Shown: positions 1-8,223, numbered from the stretch's first letter. The stretch is 64,000 bases of DNA from Vibrio breoganii (GCF_001677275.1 NZ_CP016179.1:248001-312000), one strand, 5' to 3'. Numbers and translations are program-made. Notes: generated by a model not told the origin, from the letters alone.

Positions 1-2
1 TG

Positions 3-1325
3 CTGGGATATCTTGGTGGTGGCCAAAGTATCTGTACGAGTTTGTATCACATGGACGGTAATCGAGAGATTATCAAAAGTTTGGTGCACGCGGCCTGCAA
101 AGTCCGGGTTCTCGTAGATAATGGTTTCGCGTCAATGATGAAGAATGGCGAGTCGATTGATACTGATAAGATGATGCAGCAGTACCGAGATCTACTTGGT
201 ACGATAGTTGAATGTTATTATGAGCTGGCTCGTGATGGTAATTCATCTACTCAGTCAACTCAAGATCGGTTGCTTCGTGGTGATGATGAATCTGATTCTG
301 GTGTCTACGTTGTGGGTCAAGGTTATATGACGACCCCAATGGCTGATGTTTACGATGGTATTGCATTAACTGATGTGATTAGAAATTTCAGTTTTGTTAT
401 TCCGGACTCGACGAATCCTACCGAAGCTGTGTCGTTAGTGCGAAAATACTCTAGCATGGTGAAGGATATGGGTGCTATGGGTGTGCAGTGGATACTACCG
501 GTTCATCGAAAAGCTGATCCAACTGATGATATTCAGCAAAGGCTAAAGGTCTGTATGGATTCGTTGCAGGGTCTTGATCTTCGTATCGGCTTACCTACTA
601 GAGACAACTTTAACGTTGACCTTAGTGAGGCTGAGATAGAGTCAATACTGTCTTTGACGGGTGATGATAAGTTACCTGTTGTGACTAAGGTTCACCTGCT
701 GGGCCAGGGCGATACGTGTCCAAAGGCATCATCGAAGGCTCGTTCCTTGTTGGTTAAGATGTATGGCGTTGATGTAACTATGGATGCGATGAGGACTCGT
801 CCGGTTTTTTCCTCGGAGAAGGTGAAATCTGAAATGAGTTGGATAGGTTGGGAGCGAAAGCTTCGAATCGTCGCTGATGAAGTCGCTGAATTGAAGCGAG
901 GAGAAGCCGATTGTCCTTCACTTTACGAGTATTGGAATGATTTGTTTCAGGATGCTCCGCAAGAGTTCGTGCGTCAGTGGAATCTTGGTGTGGAACGTCT
1001 GTGTAGTAAACGCAAGACTGGAGCGTACCATTTGATGGTTGATGAGTCTGAGGTCATGGAGCATCATGATTTGGGGTTGTCTATCTATGATGAGTGTTCT
1101 TGGCTTGAAGTGGATATGCTATACGTTGATGTTTATGCCGCGGTTAATGTTGACGACCTGTTTAGTGGCTTGGCAAAAGGGGTGGTAGGTTCTCGCTTGA
1201 GAATGGCTGTCCTGGAGTATTTTTTTTCACTCAAGGGTGGAAAGCTCGTTAAGTCATCTGATGGCGGTGATGAAAGTTTCGCTGCATGGTCTGAGATACG
1301 CAAAGCACAATTAGCTTACTACTAA
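3..1325 (+). CDS. TGT/DpdA-like protein, 5' end outside window
   Basis: The frame is open to the left edge, so the true start lies outside; the first internal start-like codon is TTG at 42. I see a queuine-transglycosylase-like layout: a VDNGF segment near the N-terminus where TGT enzymes have the DSGGF loop, a VIPDS segment, a GLPTRDN segment and a KVHLLG strand, in the order found in TGT and in DpdA, the enzyme that inserts 7-deazaguanine bases into DNA. No CxCxxC zinc site is obvious. If DpdA, it would exchange guanine for preQ0-type bases in DNA and act in self-protection against restriction. No preQ0 synthesis gene is visible in the window. The family call rests on motif order only. A terminator follows the stop. 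Confidence 0.5.
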   Translation: MGYLGGGQSICTSLYHMDGNREIIKSLVHAACKVRVLVDNGFASMMKNGESIDTDKMMQQYRDLLGTIVECYYELARDGNSSTQSTQDRLLRGDDESDSGVYVVGQGYMTTPMADVYDGIALTDVIRNFSFVIPDSTNPTEAVSLVRKYSSMVKDMGAMGVQWILPVHRKADPTDDIQQRLKVCMDSLQGLDLRIGLPTRDNFNVDLSEAEIESILSLTGDDKLPVVTKVHLLGQGDTCPKASSKARSLLVKMYGVDVTMDAMRTRPVFSSEKVKSEMSWIGWERKLRIVADEVAELKRGEADCPSLYEYWNDLFQDAPQEFVRQWNLGVERLCSKRKTGAYHLMVDESEVMEHHDLGLSIYDECSWLEVDMLYVDVYAAVNVDDLFSGLAKGVVGSRLRMAVLEYFFSLKGGKLVKSSDGGDESFAAWSEIRKAQLAYY

Positions 1326-1331
1326 GCATTG

Positions 1332-1365
1332 AAGCCCGCATATTTATGTGGGCTTTACTTTTTTC
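1332..1365. terminator. Intrinsic terminator, probably bidirectional
   Basis: An 11-bp stem (AAGCCCGCATA with TATGTGGGCTT, one wobble) is followed by a T-rich stretch just after the DpdA-like gene. A convergent lipoprotein gene ends at 1364 on the other strand. Confidence 0.8.
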
Positions 1366-1654
1366 AGCTTCGCCAATCGACAAATAATTCCCCGTTCTCA
1401 ATGAATGCTGAGCGATCTGTAGGGGTAAAGCGCTCTTGTTGCGGCGCCCAATCTACATACTCGTGGTCTAATGTATGTGAATCATCAAAAGCGGTTCGAG
1501 TTGGCTCCCAAATATTGATTACTTGCACGGTGCGTTTGGGGGTATTGAGTGTATTTGCGTGTTCCGCATCGAATGGCAATTGGGTGGATTTGCATCCGGC
1601 AATATATATGGGGCTGAAAATTATCACGAAAATACCACTGCGAAAATACGACAT
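1364..1654 (-). CDS. Small lipoprotein, unknown function
   Basis: A 96-residue product from the ATG at 1654. A hydrophobic N-terminal segment ends in a lipobox (YIAGC), so it should be exported, lipidated and membrane-anchored. A CAGGTAG ribosome-binding-like sequence lies about 11 nt upstream. A TTG at 1681 would extend it by nine residues but spoils the signal peptide. The mature part is hydrophilic and tryptophan-containing, with no domain I recognise. Convergent with the gene at 3-1325. Confidence 0.6.
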   Translation of the reverse strand: MSYFRSGIFVIIFSPIYIAGCKSTQLPFDAEHANTLNTPKRTVQVINIWEPTRTAFDDSHTLDHEYVDWAPQQERFTPTDRSAFIENGELFVDWRS

Positions 1655-1798
1655 ACTGCAATTTACTACCTGAACAAACAATCACCACACCAACAAGCTT
1701 TTAATCACAAAAGCCAGTTAAATAGGGCGCTCACTATACAGAGTGGTCTACAAGAATTGAACAATCGAATGGATTACCAAATGCCCGACGGCAAAATT

Positions 1799-1814
1799 TG
1801 CGAGACGTCTCCAT
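1799..1814 (+). promoter_or_regulatory. CRP-S-like site 1
   Basis: TGCGA-GACGTC-TCCAT followed by an A-rich stretch. A weak -10 candidate (TACACA, 1852-1857) starts 45.5 bp from the centre. The site is 95 bp upstream of the gene at 1894. Confidence 0.6.
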
Positions 1815-1893
1815 AAAATTTGAAGTGCATTAGTAATCTCTTATGTGTTGTTACACACTGTCTTGGTTTTAAGTAACCGAAGGAATGAGGTAG

Positions 1894-2241
1894 ATGGTTT
1901 ACTCGAAGGATCAGTTTCACCTAGTTAACGGTTTAGGCCGTGAAATATCAGGTACTCGAATGGAGTTATCTAGGTTGACTGGTGGTTCGTATTCTGGTGT
2001 TTGTGCGCTGTTAACAGGCAGAGTTAAATCTATGAAAGGATGGGTTGTGAAAGGGGTCGTAGAGCGTAGATATTCTACACCGCGTAGCAAGTTAATCCGC
2101 TTAAGGCACGAGTCGGGTCGGATTGTTACTGGTACACGCTCTGAGTTGATAGAGGTTATAGGTTGTAGTCAGTCGGCTTTGTCGGCTTTGCTCAATGGTA
2201 ATAACAAGTCTGCGTATGGTTATACCTTGGTAGGATGCTAG
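1894..2241 (+). CDS. Tandem NUMOD-like DNA-binding repeat protein
   Basis: 115 residues made of two homologous halves, about 8-52 and 68-112. Each half has the pattern G-TR-EL---G-S-S---LL-G--KS--GW/Y. This resembles the NUMOD-type helix-turn-helix modules found at the ends of phage HNH homing endonucleases, but no nuclease domain is present. A DNA-binding role, perhaps regulatory, is inferred. GAGG lies just upstream of the ATG. CRP-S-like site 1 precedes it, and the next gene starts 4 nt after its stop, so the two form an operon. Confidence 0.7.
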   Translation: MVYSKDQFHLVNGLGREISGTRMELSRLTGGSYSGVCALLTGRVKSMKGWVVKGVVERRYSTPRSKLIRLRHESGRIVTGTRSELIEVIGCSQSALSALLNGNNKSAYGYTLVGC

Positions 2242-2245
2242 TTTT

Positions 2246-2833
2246 GTGTTGATAGAGATTTTGGTTTCATCCCTTAGGTTCGCGTTGCGCCGTCAAAGGT
2301 TGGGGTTTTTGCAGTGTATTGGTGGTGCGCTTCTTGGTCGACTAGCTTTTGGTGGGGCGCCATCAGGTGCTCTTTACTCTGCGGTGAACCCTTGGGAGCG
2401 AAGGCCGCTTCGTTGGGTTGGTGATGCTGAATTGGTTAGCCCACTAATTATCTTAGTTGATGACTTAGACTGTCTGGTTCCGCTTTGTCATGAGTTGGAG
2501 AGGGCTTATCCTGGTAGCGGCCACCTATGCGTGTTTCCAGAGGTTGGGTTGCATGGTTATGAACCATTACGCCGCTTTTGGAAAAGTTGTGGTGTTGACG
2601 CTGTTAACTTTAACGACAAGTTTTCACTGCACAGACTGTTAGATGAAGGTGGGATCATTGTTGTTCCGACTGTCGATTCTCATGTGGATGTTATTGGTCG
2701 GTTAGCTCATGAGTTCTCTCAGAAAGATTTTGTATGCTCTGCACTAAATTCGCACTTCTATCTAAGTGTTTACAATTGCGAGGTTCAAGAAGACTCAATC
2801 TCGTTGCGCCCAGCGTTAGTTAAAGGCCATTGA
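2246..2833 (+). CDS. Hypothetical protein, second gene of operon
   Basis: 195 residues from a GTG 4 nt after the preceding stop, with AGGA about 10 nt upstream inside the previous gene. The N-terminal 45 residues are basic and moderately hydrophobic, and the rest looks globular with alternating hydrophobic strands (LIILVDDLD, GIIVVPTVDS). The VDD and DSH segments could suggest a phosphatase- or nucleotidyltransferase-like fold, but no complete motif supports that. Function unknown. Probably cotranscribed with the tandem DNA-binding repeat gene under CRP-S-like site 1. Confidence 0.65.
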   Translation: MLIEILVSSLRFALRRQRLGFLQCIGGALLGRLAFGGAPSGALYSAVNPWERRPLRWVGDAELVSPLIILVDDLDCLVPLCHELERAYPGSGHLCVFPEVGLHGYEPLRRFWKSCGVDAVNFNDKFSLHRLLDEGGIIVVPTVDSHVDVIGRLAHEFSQKDFVCSALNSHFYLSVYNCEVQEDSISLRPALVKGH

Positions 2834-2852
2834 TGCGTCGAACATCAATGGC
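2826..2852. terminator. Perfect 10-bp hairpin between convergent genes
   Basis: GCCATTGATG and CATCAATGGC pair around a 7-nt loop, between the stop of the gene ending at 2833 and the convergent gene ending at 2861. There is no strong T-run, so its strength as a terminator is uncertain. Confidence 0.55.
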
Positions 2853-2860
2853 ATGATTGT

Positions 2861-3565
2861 TTATCGGCTAAACGTTAAAGTGCTGAACTTTCGATTCTGT
2901 TTGCTGTGGATGTAACTAGGATCATCGCCATATTCGATTGCTTTACAATTTAAGTGCGCCGCAATGATTTCGTTATCAACGATGCCTTTGTATGAGCAAG
3001 TCATACTTTTAGGGTTGAAGTAGATCATTTGCCCAAGTTCGTATTCACTAAACTTAATGGCTTCTTTTTCAAGCACGGTCTCCCCGTAGAGCTCTCCAAC
3101 GTAACCTATGATGGTTGTGTTCTCGTCAAGATCACTAGGGTCAAATACTTCCAACTTTGCATCATCAGCTTTTAGTAACGTGTAATCTCGTTCAAACTCA
3201 GCTAGGTGGTACGATAAGGTTCCTTGAATCGGAAGAGAGCCCTGACCAATATAGTCAAACAAAGGGTTATCACCCACCTCTCCGCACATGATTACCTCTG
3301 CTGTGAAATTCCTGACGGGGATCTGAAATGACTCCGTTCGATTTTTCATATAAGTGAAGTGCTCTGTTGTTACGGCCGACTCGATGTTTCCAGTAATAAC
3401 TTCCGTATGTTTAATGCAGAAAGGAAGATTGTCAGCTTGCACGTACCGTGTAAGTGGTGTGTGTACGTCGCTGATGTTGGTGGCGCTTACGTGTGTTGTG
3501 TTCTCCACCGATACACAACCGGCTAAACCAAACGCAAGTCCAGTAATCGCTATTCTCTTTATCAT
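2861..3565 (-). CDS. Lipoprotein, unknown function
   Basis: 234 residues. The N-terminus is a classic lipoprotein signal, a short basic start and hydrophobic core ending in LAGC, so the mature protein should be anchored in the envelope. Four or five further cysteines in the mature part could form disulfides. No domain recognised. The ATG at 3565 is set by the signal peptide and a GGAT sequence about 11 nt upstream. It is followed by a strong hairpin shared with the convergent gene. Confidence 0.7.
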   Translation of the reverse strand: MIKRIAITGLAFGLAGCVSVENTTHVSATNISDVHTPLTRYVQADNLPFCIKHTEVITGNIESAVTTEHFTYMKNRTESFQIPVRNFTAEVIMCGEVGDNPLFDYIGQGSLPIQGTLSYHLAEFERDYTLLKADDAKLEVFDPSDLDENTTIIGYVGELYGETVLEKEAIKFSEYELGQMIYFNPKSMTCSYKGIVDNEIIAAHLNCKAIEYGDDPSYIHSKQNRKFSTLTFSR

Positions 3566-3754
3566 TTTTTACTATCCAATTTATTATTGAGTTCTCTGAA
3601 TAGTTGCAGCCGTGTCGAGCGTGACTTTAAGTTGGTTTTTATTCTTGTGGCTAATGACGTTGATGTTTTTCGTTGATCAATCAAAAGATTAGTTTCGCAA
3701 CATGCTGGTGGTATCAGTAGGTCTTGCATAGCTAGGTGACATTAAAGAAGAAGG

Positions 3755-4033
3755 GTGTCACAGCTTATGATTTCTAATAAAGACATTCATGATTACTGCC
3801 TGGAGCGTGATCTAAGTGTGCTTACTGCTGATGGTTTTGAGGGGGCGATACTAGGGATCTCCGATTGCATTGCGCATGGTTACGATCCGCGTGTGGTTTA
3901 TTCAATTGAGCGTTGTATCGATATATTGGTTAAGGATGGTATGAGTCATGAGGAGGCCATCGAATACTTCTATTACAACTGCAACTCAGCATTTGTAGAA
4001 GGTGCCCCAGTGTTTATTCATACGGAGTTCTGA
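3755..4033 (+). CDS. Conserved small phage/plasmid-type protein
   Basis: 92 residues from a GTG preceded by AAGAAG. The C-terminal half has the pattern RVVYS-ERCIDIL---GMS-EEAIEYF-YN--SAFVEGAPVFI, which I recognise from small uncharacterised proteins common in phages and plasmids, where it often ends in a VGE-TP-F box. Function unknown. An ATG at 3767 is an alternative start. A degenerate half CRP-S-like sequence lies at 3684-3699 but is too weak to call. Confidence 0.7.
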   Translation: MSQLMISNKDIHDYCLERDLSVLTADGFEGAILGISDCIAHGYDPRVVYSIERCIDILVKDGMSHEEAIEYFYYNCNSAFVEGAPVFIHTEF

Positions 4034-4168
4034 GTTCTAGCTCCGGCATTTCATTTAGTTTTTCAGCGAGTTTGGCAATTAAGGTTGTCTTACTCGCTGT
4101 TTTTGTTCGTGAAAAAATAATTTCAAAAAAACCCGAATTACCCCTCCAAATACGCTTTTGCGAATGAA

Positions 4169-4203
4169 CCTGTCTGATAGCTTGTAAATAGGAAACAGAC
4201 AGG
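4169..4203 (+). promoter_or_regulatory. Inverted repeat covering the RBS of the recA-like gene
   Basis: Perfect 8-bp inverted repeat CCTGTCTG/CAGACAGG with a 19-nt loop. The right arm runs into the AGGAG Shine-Dalgarno sequence (4201-4205), which lies 7 nt before the ATG at 4213. If it folds in the mRNA it would partly hide the ribosome-binding site. Spacing does not fit a LexA box. Confidence 0.5.
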
Positions 4204-4212
4204 AGTAGCGAT

Positions 4213-5247
4213 ATGCAAAGTGCCACATTAAAGAAAAACACTCACCAGCAAGAGGCTGCATTGGCTTCCTTGAGAAAGAAATATGGTTCTAGTCTGGTGG
4301 TTAAAACGTCTTCTGATTATGAAGTGATTCCAACAGGTTTTCCGAGTTTAGATCATGAGTTACTCGGTGGATGGGTCAAAGGTAAGTTTCACGAGCTTTT
4401 TGGTCCTCCGCAATCAGGTAAAACGGTGCTGGCTTATAGTTCGATCTCTCATGCTCAAAAATCAGGTTTGATTTGTGTCTATATCGATGCGGATGGAAAG
4501 TATTCCCCAGAGGTCGCCGCGGCAAATGGTGTTGATATTGATTCACTGGAGGTTTTTGCCCCGTCCACTGCAGAAGAGGCCTTTAACATCACTCTTCATG
4601 CCGTTCAGTCAGGTGTTGGCTTTGTCGTTATAGACAGTGTTGCTTCCTTGGTACCGAAAAAGATTTATGCCGATGCTTCCATCGGTGCATTCGGAGATTT
4701 GGATCTTGACCAGAATGACATGGAGCTTGCGCGAGTGTCTTCGTTGGCTTTGCGATTCATTCGTCCCTTACTGCAGGCTAAGGAGGCTACTGTTCTTCTT
4801 TGTAATCAGTCTCGTAGTCGAGTGGTTGATGTATTTGGTGGTGCTCAAAACAAAGATGGTGGCGCCTCTGTGATAGATAGAATCATGACCACCGCAACGC
4901 CAGGTGGTGAGTACATCAAATCAGTGTCGTCGTCTCGTGTTGAGTTGAAGTTAGCTTCATCACCTCAGGTCAAGCATATTTCGGCCCAAAGTCATGTGTC
5001 TGTAGTTCAGTCGCAACTTACTCGCCCAGGGGCGGTCGATTCGGTGCTTTTGCCTATGCGGTTATCGCGTTTATTGGTTGAGGTGGATGTATTGACGTTG
5101 GCTGTACGAACTGGGGTGGTCGAGGTTGATAAGGGTTCGTATCGATTCGCAGATAAAGTGTTGGGTGGTAATTACAACGCTGCGCTAAAAACACTAACCG
5201 TTAATGCGTCGGTTCTTGAGCAGATGCTTTGTGAAGTAAAAAAGTAG
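4213..5247 (+). CDS. RecA-like recombinase paralogue
   Basis: 344 residues, close to the roughly 350 of host RecA. Walker A is GPPQSGKT at 64-71 and Walker B is VVIDS at about 137-141, followed by an SLVPKK segment matching the RecA region after Walker B. An IDADGKYSPE stretch at about 91-100 corresponds to the RecA catalytic-glutamate region, with Asp in place of the usual Glu. A PGGEYIK-----RVEL segment matches the RecA TGG-ALKF region. It should form nucleoprotein filaments on ssDNA. Divergence from chromosomal RecA resembles phage UvsX-type or plasmid paralogues. An inverted repeat overlaps its RBS. The next gene follows after 10 nt. Confidence 0.85.
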   Translation: MQSATLKKNTHQQEAALASLRKKYGSSLVVKTSSDYEVIPTGFPSLDHELLGGWVKGKFHELFGPPQSGKTVLAYSSISHAQKSGLICVYIDADGKYSPEVAAANGVDIDSLEVFAPSTAEEAFNITLHAVQSGVGFVVIDSVASLVPKKIYADASIGAFGDLDLDQNDMELARVSSLALRFIRPLLQAKEATVLLCNQSRSRVVDVFGGAQNKDGGASVIDRIMTTATPGGEYIKSVSSSRVELKLASSPQVKHISAQSHVSVVQSQLTRPGAVDSVLLPMRLSRLLVEVDVLTLAVRTGVVEVDKGSYRFADKVLGGNYNAALKTLTVNASVLEQMLCEVKK

Positions 5248-5257
5248 GAGTGGACTT

Positions 5258-5698
5258 ATGAGTAATGAAATGAAAGATCGTCATGCGCTGGTTCAGTACC
5301 TTGTGCAAATGGATAATCCCCACGTCCAATCTCACCGTTTGCTAGGTGAGCTCGATGGAGTTTCGGTAACGATGGTGTACTTGAAAGCAGGTACCAAAGT
5401 TGCTGTTAAAGCTAAAGCTGTTGGCCGAAATATGGTGATTAACTATGGCACTAACTTTGATGCGGAGGTGCTAGCGGGATTGATTCGCCATGCAGTGTCT
5501 CGTGCAAAGCGAGCGTCCATGACTCCTGCGCCAGACGGTGCATTAGTCTCTGAAGCATTAGTGTTCTTTCGCCGCCAGGCTCACAAGAACATTTCTGCAG
5601 AGGTGGCAATTAAGCGAGCTCGCGAGGTTGGTGTGCCTCATGTTGAAAGTTGGACACCTGAACGCGTCCAATTAGCTTTCAGTTTAGTTGGTGCTTAG
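5258..5698 (+). CDS. Hypothetical protein cotranscribed with recA-like gene
   Basis: 146 residues, starting 10 nt after the RecA-like stop with GGAG upstream. The N-terminal half looks like a small beta-rich domain (SVTMVYLKAGTKVAVKAKA) and the C-terminal half is helical and basic. No known domain. Its position suggests an accessory role in recombination, such as filament modulation, but nothing in the sequence proves that. Its end overlaps the convergent gene at 5684 by 15 bp. Confidence 0.65.
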   Translation: MSNEMKDRHALVQYLVQMDNPHVQSHRLLGELDGVSVTMVYLKAGTKVAVKAKAVGRNMVINYGTNFDAEVLAGLIRHAVSRAKRASMTPAPDGALVSEALVFFRRQAHKNISAEVAIKRAREVGVPHVESWTPERVQLAFSLVGA

Positions 5699-6169
5699 GT
5701 GACTGGCGTCTAAATAAGCACGCAAAAATACGGGCTCTAAGTAAATTGAAGATCCGTGTAGGTATGCGTTATTCATGCTTATTTCTGAGTAGAGCTTCTC
5801 GCTCAATGCTTTTACGCTGGCGCGTTCTTTGAGGTATGCAATAGATCTAGGTGTCACTTCAATGTCACCCATGTTGCCTGAGAATGTTAGTAGTACCGCT
5901 GCGGCTGTTGATTCCGCAGAGAATTGAGGTTTTAGATTTGTTTTGCCAATAGATAGAGCAATGATGTTCTCGGATTCGTCGCTTGCGAGTAATAGTCCGT
6001 AAAGCGTTAAGTCGTTGCTTATAGGTGTGAGTTCAACAATAGATGTTGCTGATAGAGCAATGCCTTCGGGTAGTTTTTGAAAGACAGTGGTTGGTTTTAG
6101 TTGATAGCTGATGATTAAGATGGCAAATGCCGAAATAAACAAAATGTACGTTTTATAAGCCTTCTTCAT
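5684..6169 (-). CDS. Membrane-anchored hypothetical protein
   Basis: 161 residues with one N-terminal transmembrane segment at about 8-24 (ILFISAFAILIISYQL) after a basic start. The remainder is probably periplasmic, with no recognised domain. Single gene, convergent with the recA-like operon. Confidence 0.6.
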   Translation of the reverse strand: MKKAYKTYILFISAFAILIISYQLKPTTVFQKLPEGIALSATSIVELTPISNDLTLYGLLLASDESENIIALSIGKTNLKPQFSAESTAAAVLLTFSGNMGDIEVTPRSIAYLKERASVKALSEKLYSEISMNNAYLHGSSIYLEPVFLRAYLDASHLSTN

Positions 6170-6330
6170 ACCGTAGCCCCTTTGGTTGCTGGTGGTGTTT
6201 GTTCTACCTCATGTAAGTAGTGGGAAGGGTTTGTATGGGCTCTCATTGGGCATAAAAAGAGCATAACTGCATAGCTCAGTGGTGAGATCATTCATATCAA
6301 GAAGTGAATCACAAATAGAGTGACCCTCTT

Positions 6331-6483
6331 ATGGGGGGATACGAAAGTATCGATAAAGGACTTATACATTCTAGAGAAGCGCTATCTGGGTTTGTGGTGG
6401 TATCACTCACAGTTGTTGCGGCAGGTAATCTGTTGCTTCATTCGATCCTTTTTCTGCACCACGTGCAGCTACAGACTTTATGA
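6331..6483 (+). CDS. Candidate small membrane protein (50 aa)
   Basis: ATG at 6331 to TGA at 6483 encodes 50 residues with one clear hydrophobic stretch at about 18-42 (SGFVVVSLTVVAAGNLLL), typical of bacterial small membrane proteins. The ribosome-binding sequence is weak (TAGAG). A GACTGTGC/TTCG/GCACAGTC hairpin follows 14 nt after the stop, which fits a short transcription unit. An overlapping 72-codon frame (6320-6538) has unlikely composition. This is a candidate only. Confidence 0.35.
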   Translation: MGGYESIDKGLIHSREALSGFVVVSLTVVAAGNLLLHSILFLHHVQLQTL

Positions 6484-6496
6484 TTTCAGTGAGTTT

Positions 6497-6516
6497 GACT
6501 GTGCTTCGGCACAGTC
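6497..6516 (+). terminator. Perfect 8-bp hairpin with UUCG loop
   Basis: GACTGTGC-TTCG-GCACAGTC, an extra-stable tetraloop hairpin. The following bases are only moderately T-rich, so it may be a terminator or an RNA 3' end. It lies in the 460-bp gap between 6170 and 6630, where otherwise only the small membrane ORF is supported. Confidence 0.5.
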
Positions 6517-6630
6517 GGGCTCAAGTTTCTTCGTATGATTCAAAGATAATGGCCCCTTGGGTCATTGCGCACTCTTAGGCGTGTTTTTAAGAGCTAATGC
6601 AGTAGTGCATTTGAAGGATATAACGGAGAT

Positions 6631-7218
6631 ATGAAGATGATTTATCAGGTTTATAAGGAAGAATTTCGTTTTGAATCTGGCGACCCTTTCCTGTGTTATG
6701 GTGAGTTGTATACAGAAGCTGGTTTTTTTACTTGGCTTCATCAACAAGCTTGTTACATGAATTTTGTGGGTGTCTTGTATTTGCCTTTTCATGAGTGGGA
6801 TGCTGTTTTTGAACAGTATCTAAGTTATGCGTTGGTTGAGTATGCGAAGACGTATCCCGATGGATACTTTGAGTGTATTTCAGCTGATGGTAAAAAGGCT
6901 TGTGCTTTAGTTCCAAGTGCGAATATTAATGAGGGCGTGTATATGATTTCATTTATATGCTCGCAGTTTGGGCCTGATGATCACCTCTTTTTTGATTCTC
7001 GACTGGAGGCATTGAAGGTGCTGGCGAAGGGTGGTTGGACACCGTCGCCCGGTGCGTACGATGCAATTACAGAAAGCGATAACTTTGAACAGGCGACACA
7101 ACTGCGGTTGTGGGGCATGGAAGGCTTAATGCCAATCGAGGGGATCGTAAGGGATATCAATAAGAGTAGTGTCCGAAAGTTATTTCCAGACACAGTTAAG
7201 CGCATTGAAACGGCTTAA
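6631..7218 (+). CDS. Hypothetical protein
   Basis: 195 residues with a good ribosome-binding site (CGGAGAT) before the ATG. Acidic and rich in aromatic residues, with no signal peptide, so probably cytoplasmic. No domain recognised. A degenerate palindrome (TGCGC-ACTCTT-AGGCG) lies about 60 bp upstream but is too weak to count as a CRP-S-like site. A terminator follows. Confidence 0.65.
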   Translation: MKMIYQVYKEEFRFESGDPFLCYGELYTEAGFFTWLHQQACYMNFVGVLYLPFHEWDAVFEQYLSYALVEYAKTYPDGYFECISADGKKACALVPSANINEGVYMISFICSQFGPDDHLFFDSRLEALKVLAKGGWTPSPGAYDAITESDNFEQATQLRLWGMEGLMPIEGIVRDINKSSVRKLFPDTVKRIETA

Positions 7219-7225
7219 CGCTCAA

Positions 7226-7258
7226 AGCCTGTGGCCATTTGGTCGCAGGTTTTTTCTT
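7226..7258 (+). terminator. Intrinsic terminator
   Basis: CCTGTGGCC pairs with GGTCGCAGG (9 bp with wobbles), followed by a run of six T, directly after the gene ending at 7218. Confidence 0.75.
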
Positions 7259-7321
7259 TTACAGAAAGCAAGAACGACGCATAGCGCCGTTCTCTGTGTT
7301 CATTGTGTTTTTGTTGGGTGA

Positions 7322-7663
7322 TCAGTAATCTTCGTCGTAGTCGTTTTCGTCATTTTCGCTGAAGTCGAGAGGTTCTTCGCCTTCAAAGTCGTCCATTTCA
7401 CCGGGAAATGCGAGCTCCTGCTTATCTGAAACCTCACCTGCTGTTTCATAGAATCGTTTCTCTAGTTCAATCACTAGCATTGTTGAGTGGCCTAGGACGT
7501 CCCAAGCTTTCTCAATCTTTTCATCGCTTGTCATCTCATCGAGCTTGGGCATGAACTTACCCTTCGGGAACAAATTCGCAAAAATATGCCAAAACGCATC
7601 GATATCTTCGTTGTTGATCAAGTCATAAAGTTGATCGATATGACTCATGTTCTCGAGTTTCAT
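7322..7663 (-). CDS. Hypothetical acidic protein
   Basis: 113 residues, strongly acidic, ending in an Asp/Glu-rich tail. The N-terminal two thirds are helical. Acidic tails of this type occur in DNA-mimic and anti-restriction proteins, but nothing specific supports that role here. Single gene, ATG at 7663. Confidence 0.55.
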   Translation of the reverse strand: MKLENMSHIDQLYDLINNEDIDAFWHIFANLFPKGKFMPKLDEMTSDEKIEKAWDVLGHSTMLVIELEKRFYETAGEVSDKQELAFPGEMDDFEGEEPLDFSENDENDYDEDY

Positions 7664-7841
7664 AGTGTATAGCCTCTTTCAAATCTTGCTGTTTGATATG
7701 AGCTAATGAGTGGGATAGATATATCGTCGTGTTATAAATTTGGGCTCTGATTGCGAAGTGGGCGATAGTAGGGCGTTTTATTTCTGGTTGGACAGTATCG
7801 CTGACTAAGGGGTGAGTCTCTACACACTGAGAGAGGTGTGT

Positions 7842-8222
7842 ATGAGAGTTCTATGTTTGCTACTGATGTTGTTCGTTCTTCCTGTTCATGCAGAGAGTTT
7901 TAAATTTGAGAAAGATAAAGCCCTGCATTTAGGGTTTTCGACCGTTATAGGAGTTGGAGCTTCATACATCGCTGCTGATATGGGTGTTAATAGCCGAGGT
8001 GTAGATTACTCGGTGTGTATGGCTTTTGGTTTTGCGAAGGAAGCAATTGATGAGCGTCGCTATGGCGGTTGGTCAAACTATGATTTAGCCTACGATGCCC
8101 TGGGTTGTGTTATAGGGATAGAGTCATCGCGGCTCTTTCAGTCATATATACCGAAGGAAACTACGGTGATGATCTATCCCTCAAGTGATGGATTTGGTGC
8201 AGATTTCAGTTATCGCTTCTGA
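7842..8222 (+). CDS. YfiM/DUF2279-like exported protein
   Basis: 126 residues from the ATG at 7842, which has GAGG 5 nt upstream and begins a clean signal peptide (cleavage expected after VHA). The mature part has DKALHLG near the start and GFAKEAIDERRYGGWSNYDL later, followed by a glycine-rich segment. This matches the YfiM/DUF2279 pattern of small periplasmic or outer-membrane-associated proteins (DK--H, KE--D-R, S--DL). Molecular function unknown. Confidence 0.65.
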   Translation: MRVLCLLLMLFVLPVHAESFKFEKDKALHLGFSTVIGVGASYIAADMGVNSRGVDYSVCMAFGFAKEAIDERRYGGWSNYDLAYDALGCVIGIESSRLFQSYIPKETTVMIYPSSDGFGADFSYRF

Positions 8223-8223
8223 C

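Noticed and set aside
3684..3699. CRP-S-like half-site upstream of the gene at 3755
   Set aside because: Only the right half matches and no -10 lies at the usual spacing.
4159..4174. CRP-S-like half-site upstream of the recA-like gene
   Set aside because: Only TGCGA matches; the right half does not.
4169..4203. LexA box upstream of the recA-like gene
   Set aside because: CTGT and ACAG arms are 19 bp apart instead of the 8-bp spacing of a LexA site.
4014..4241. Minus-strand 75-codon frame overlapping the recA-like promoter
   Set aside because: Covers the RBS hairpin and start of the recA-like gene; no family similarity.
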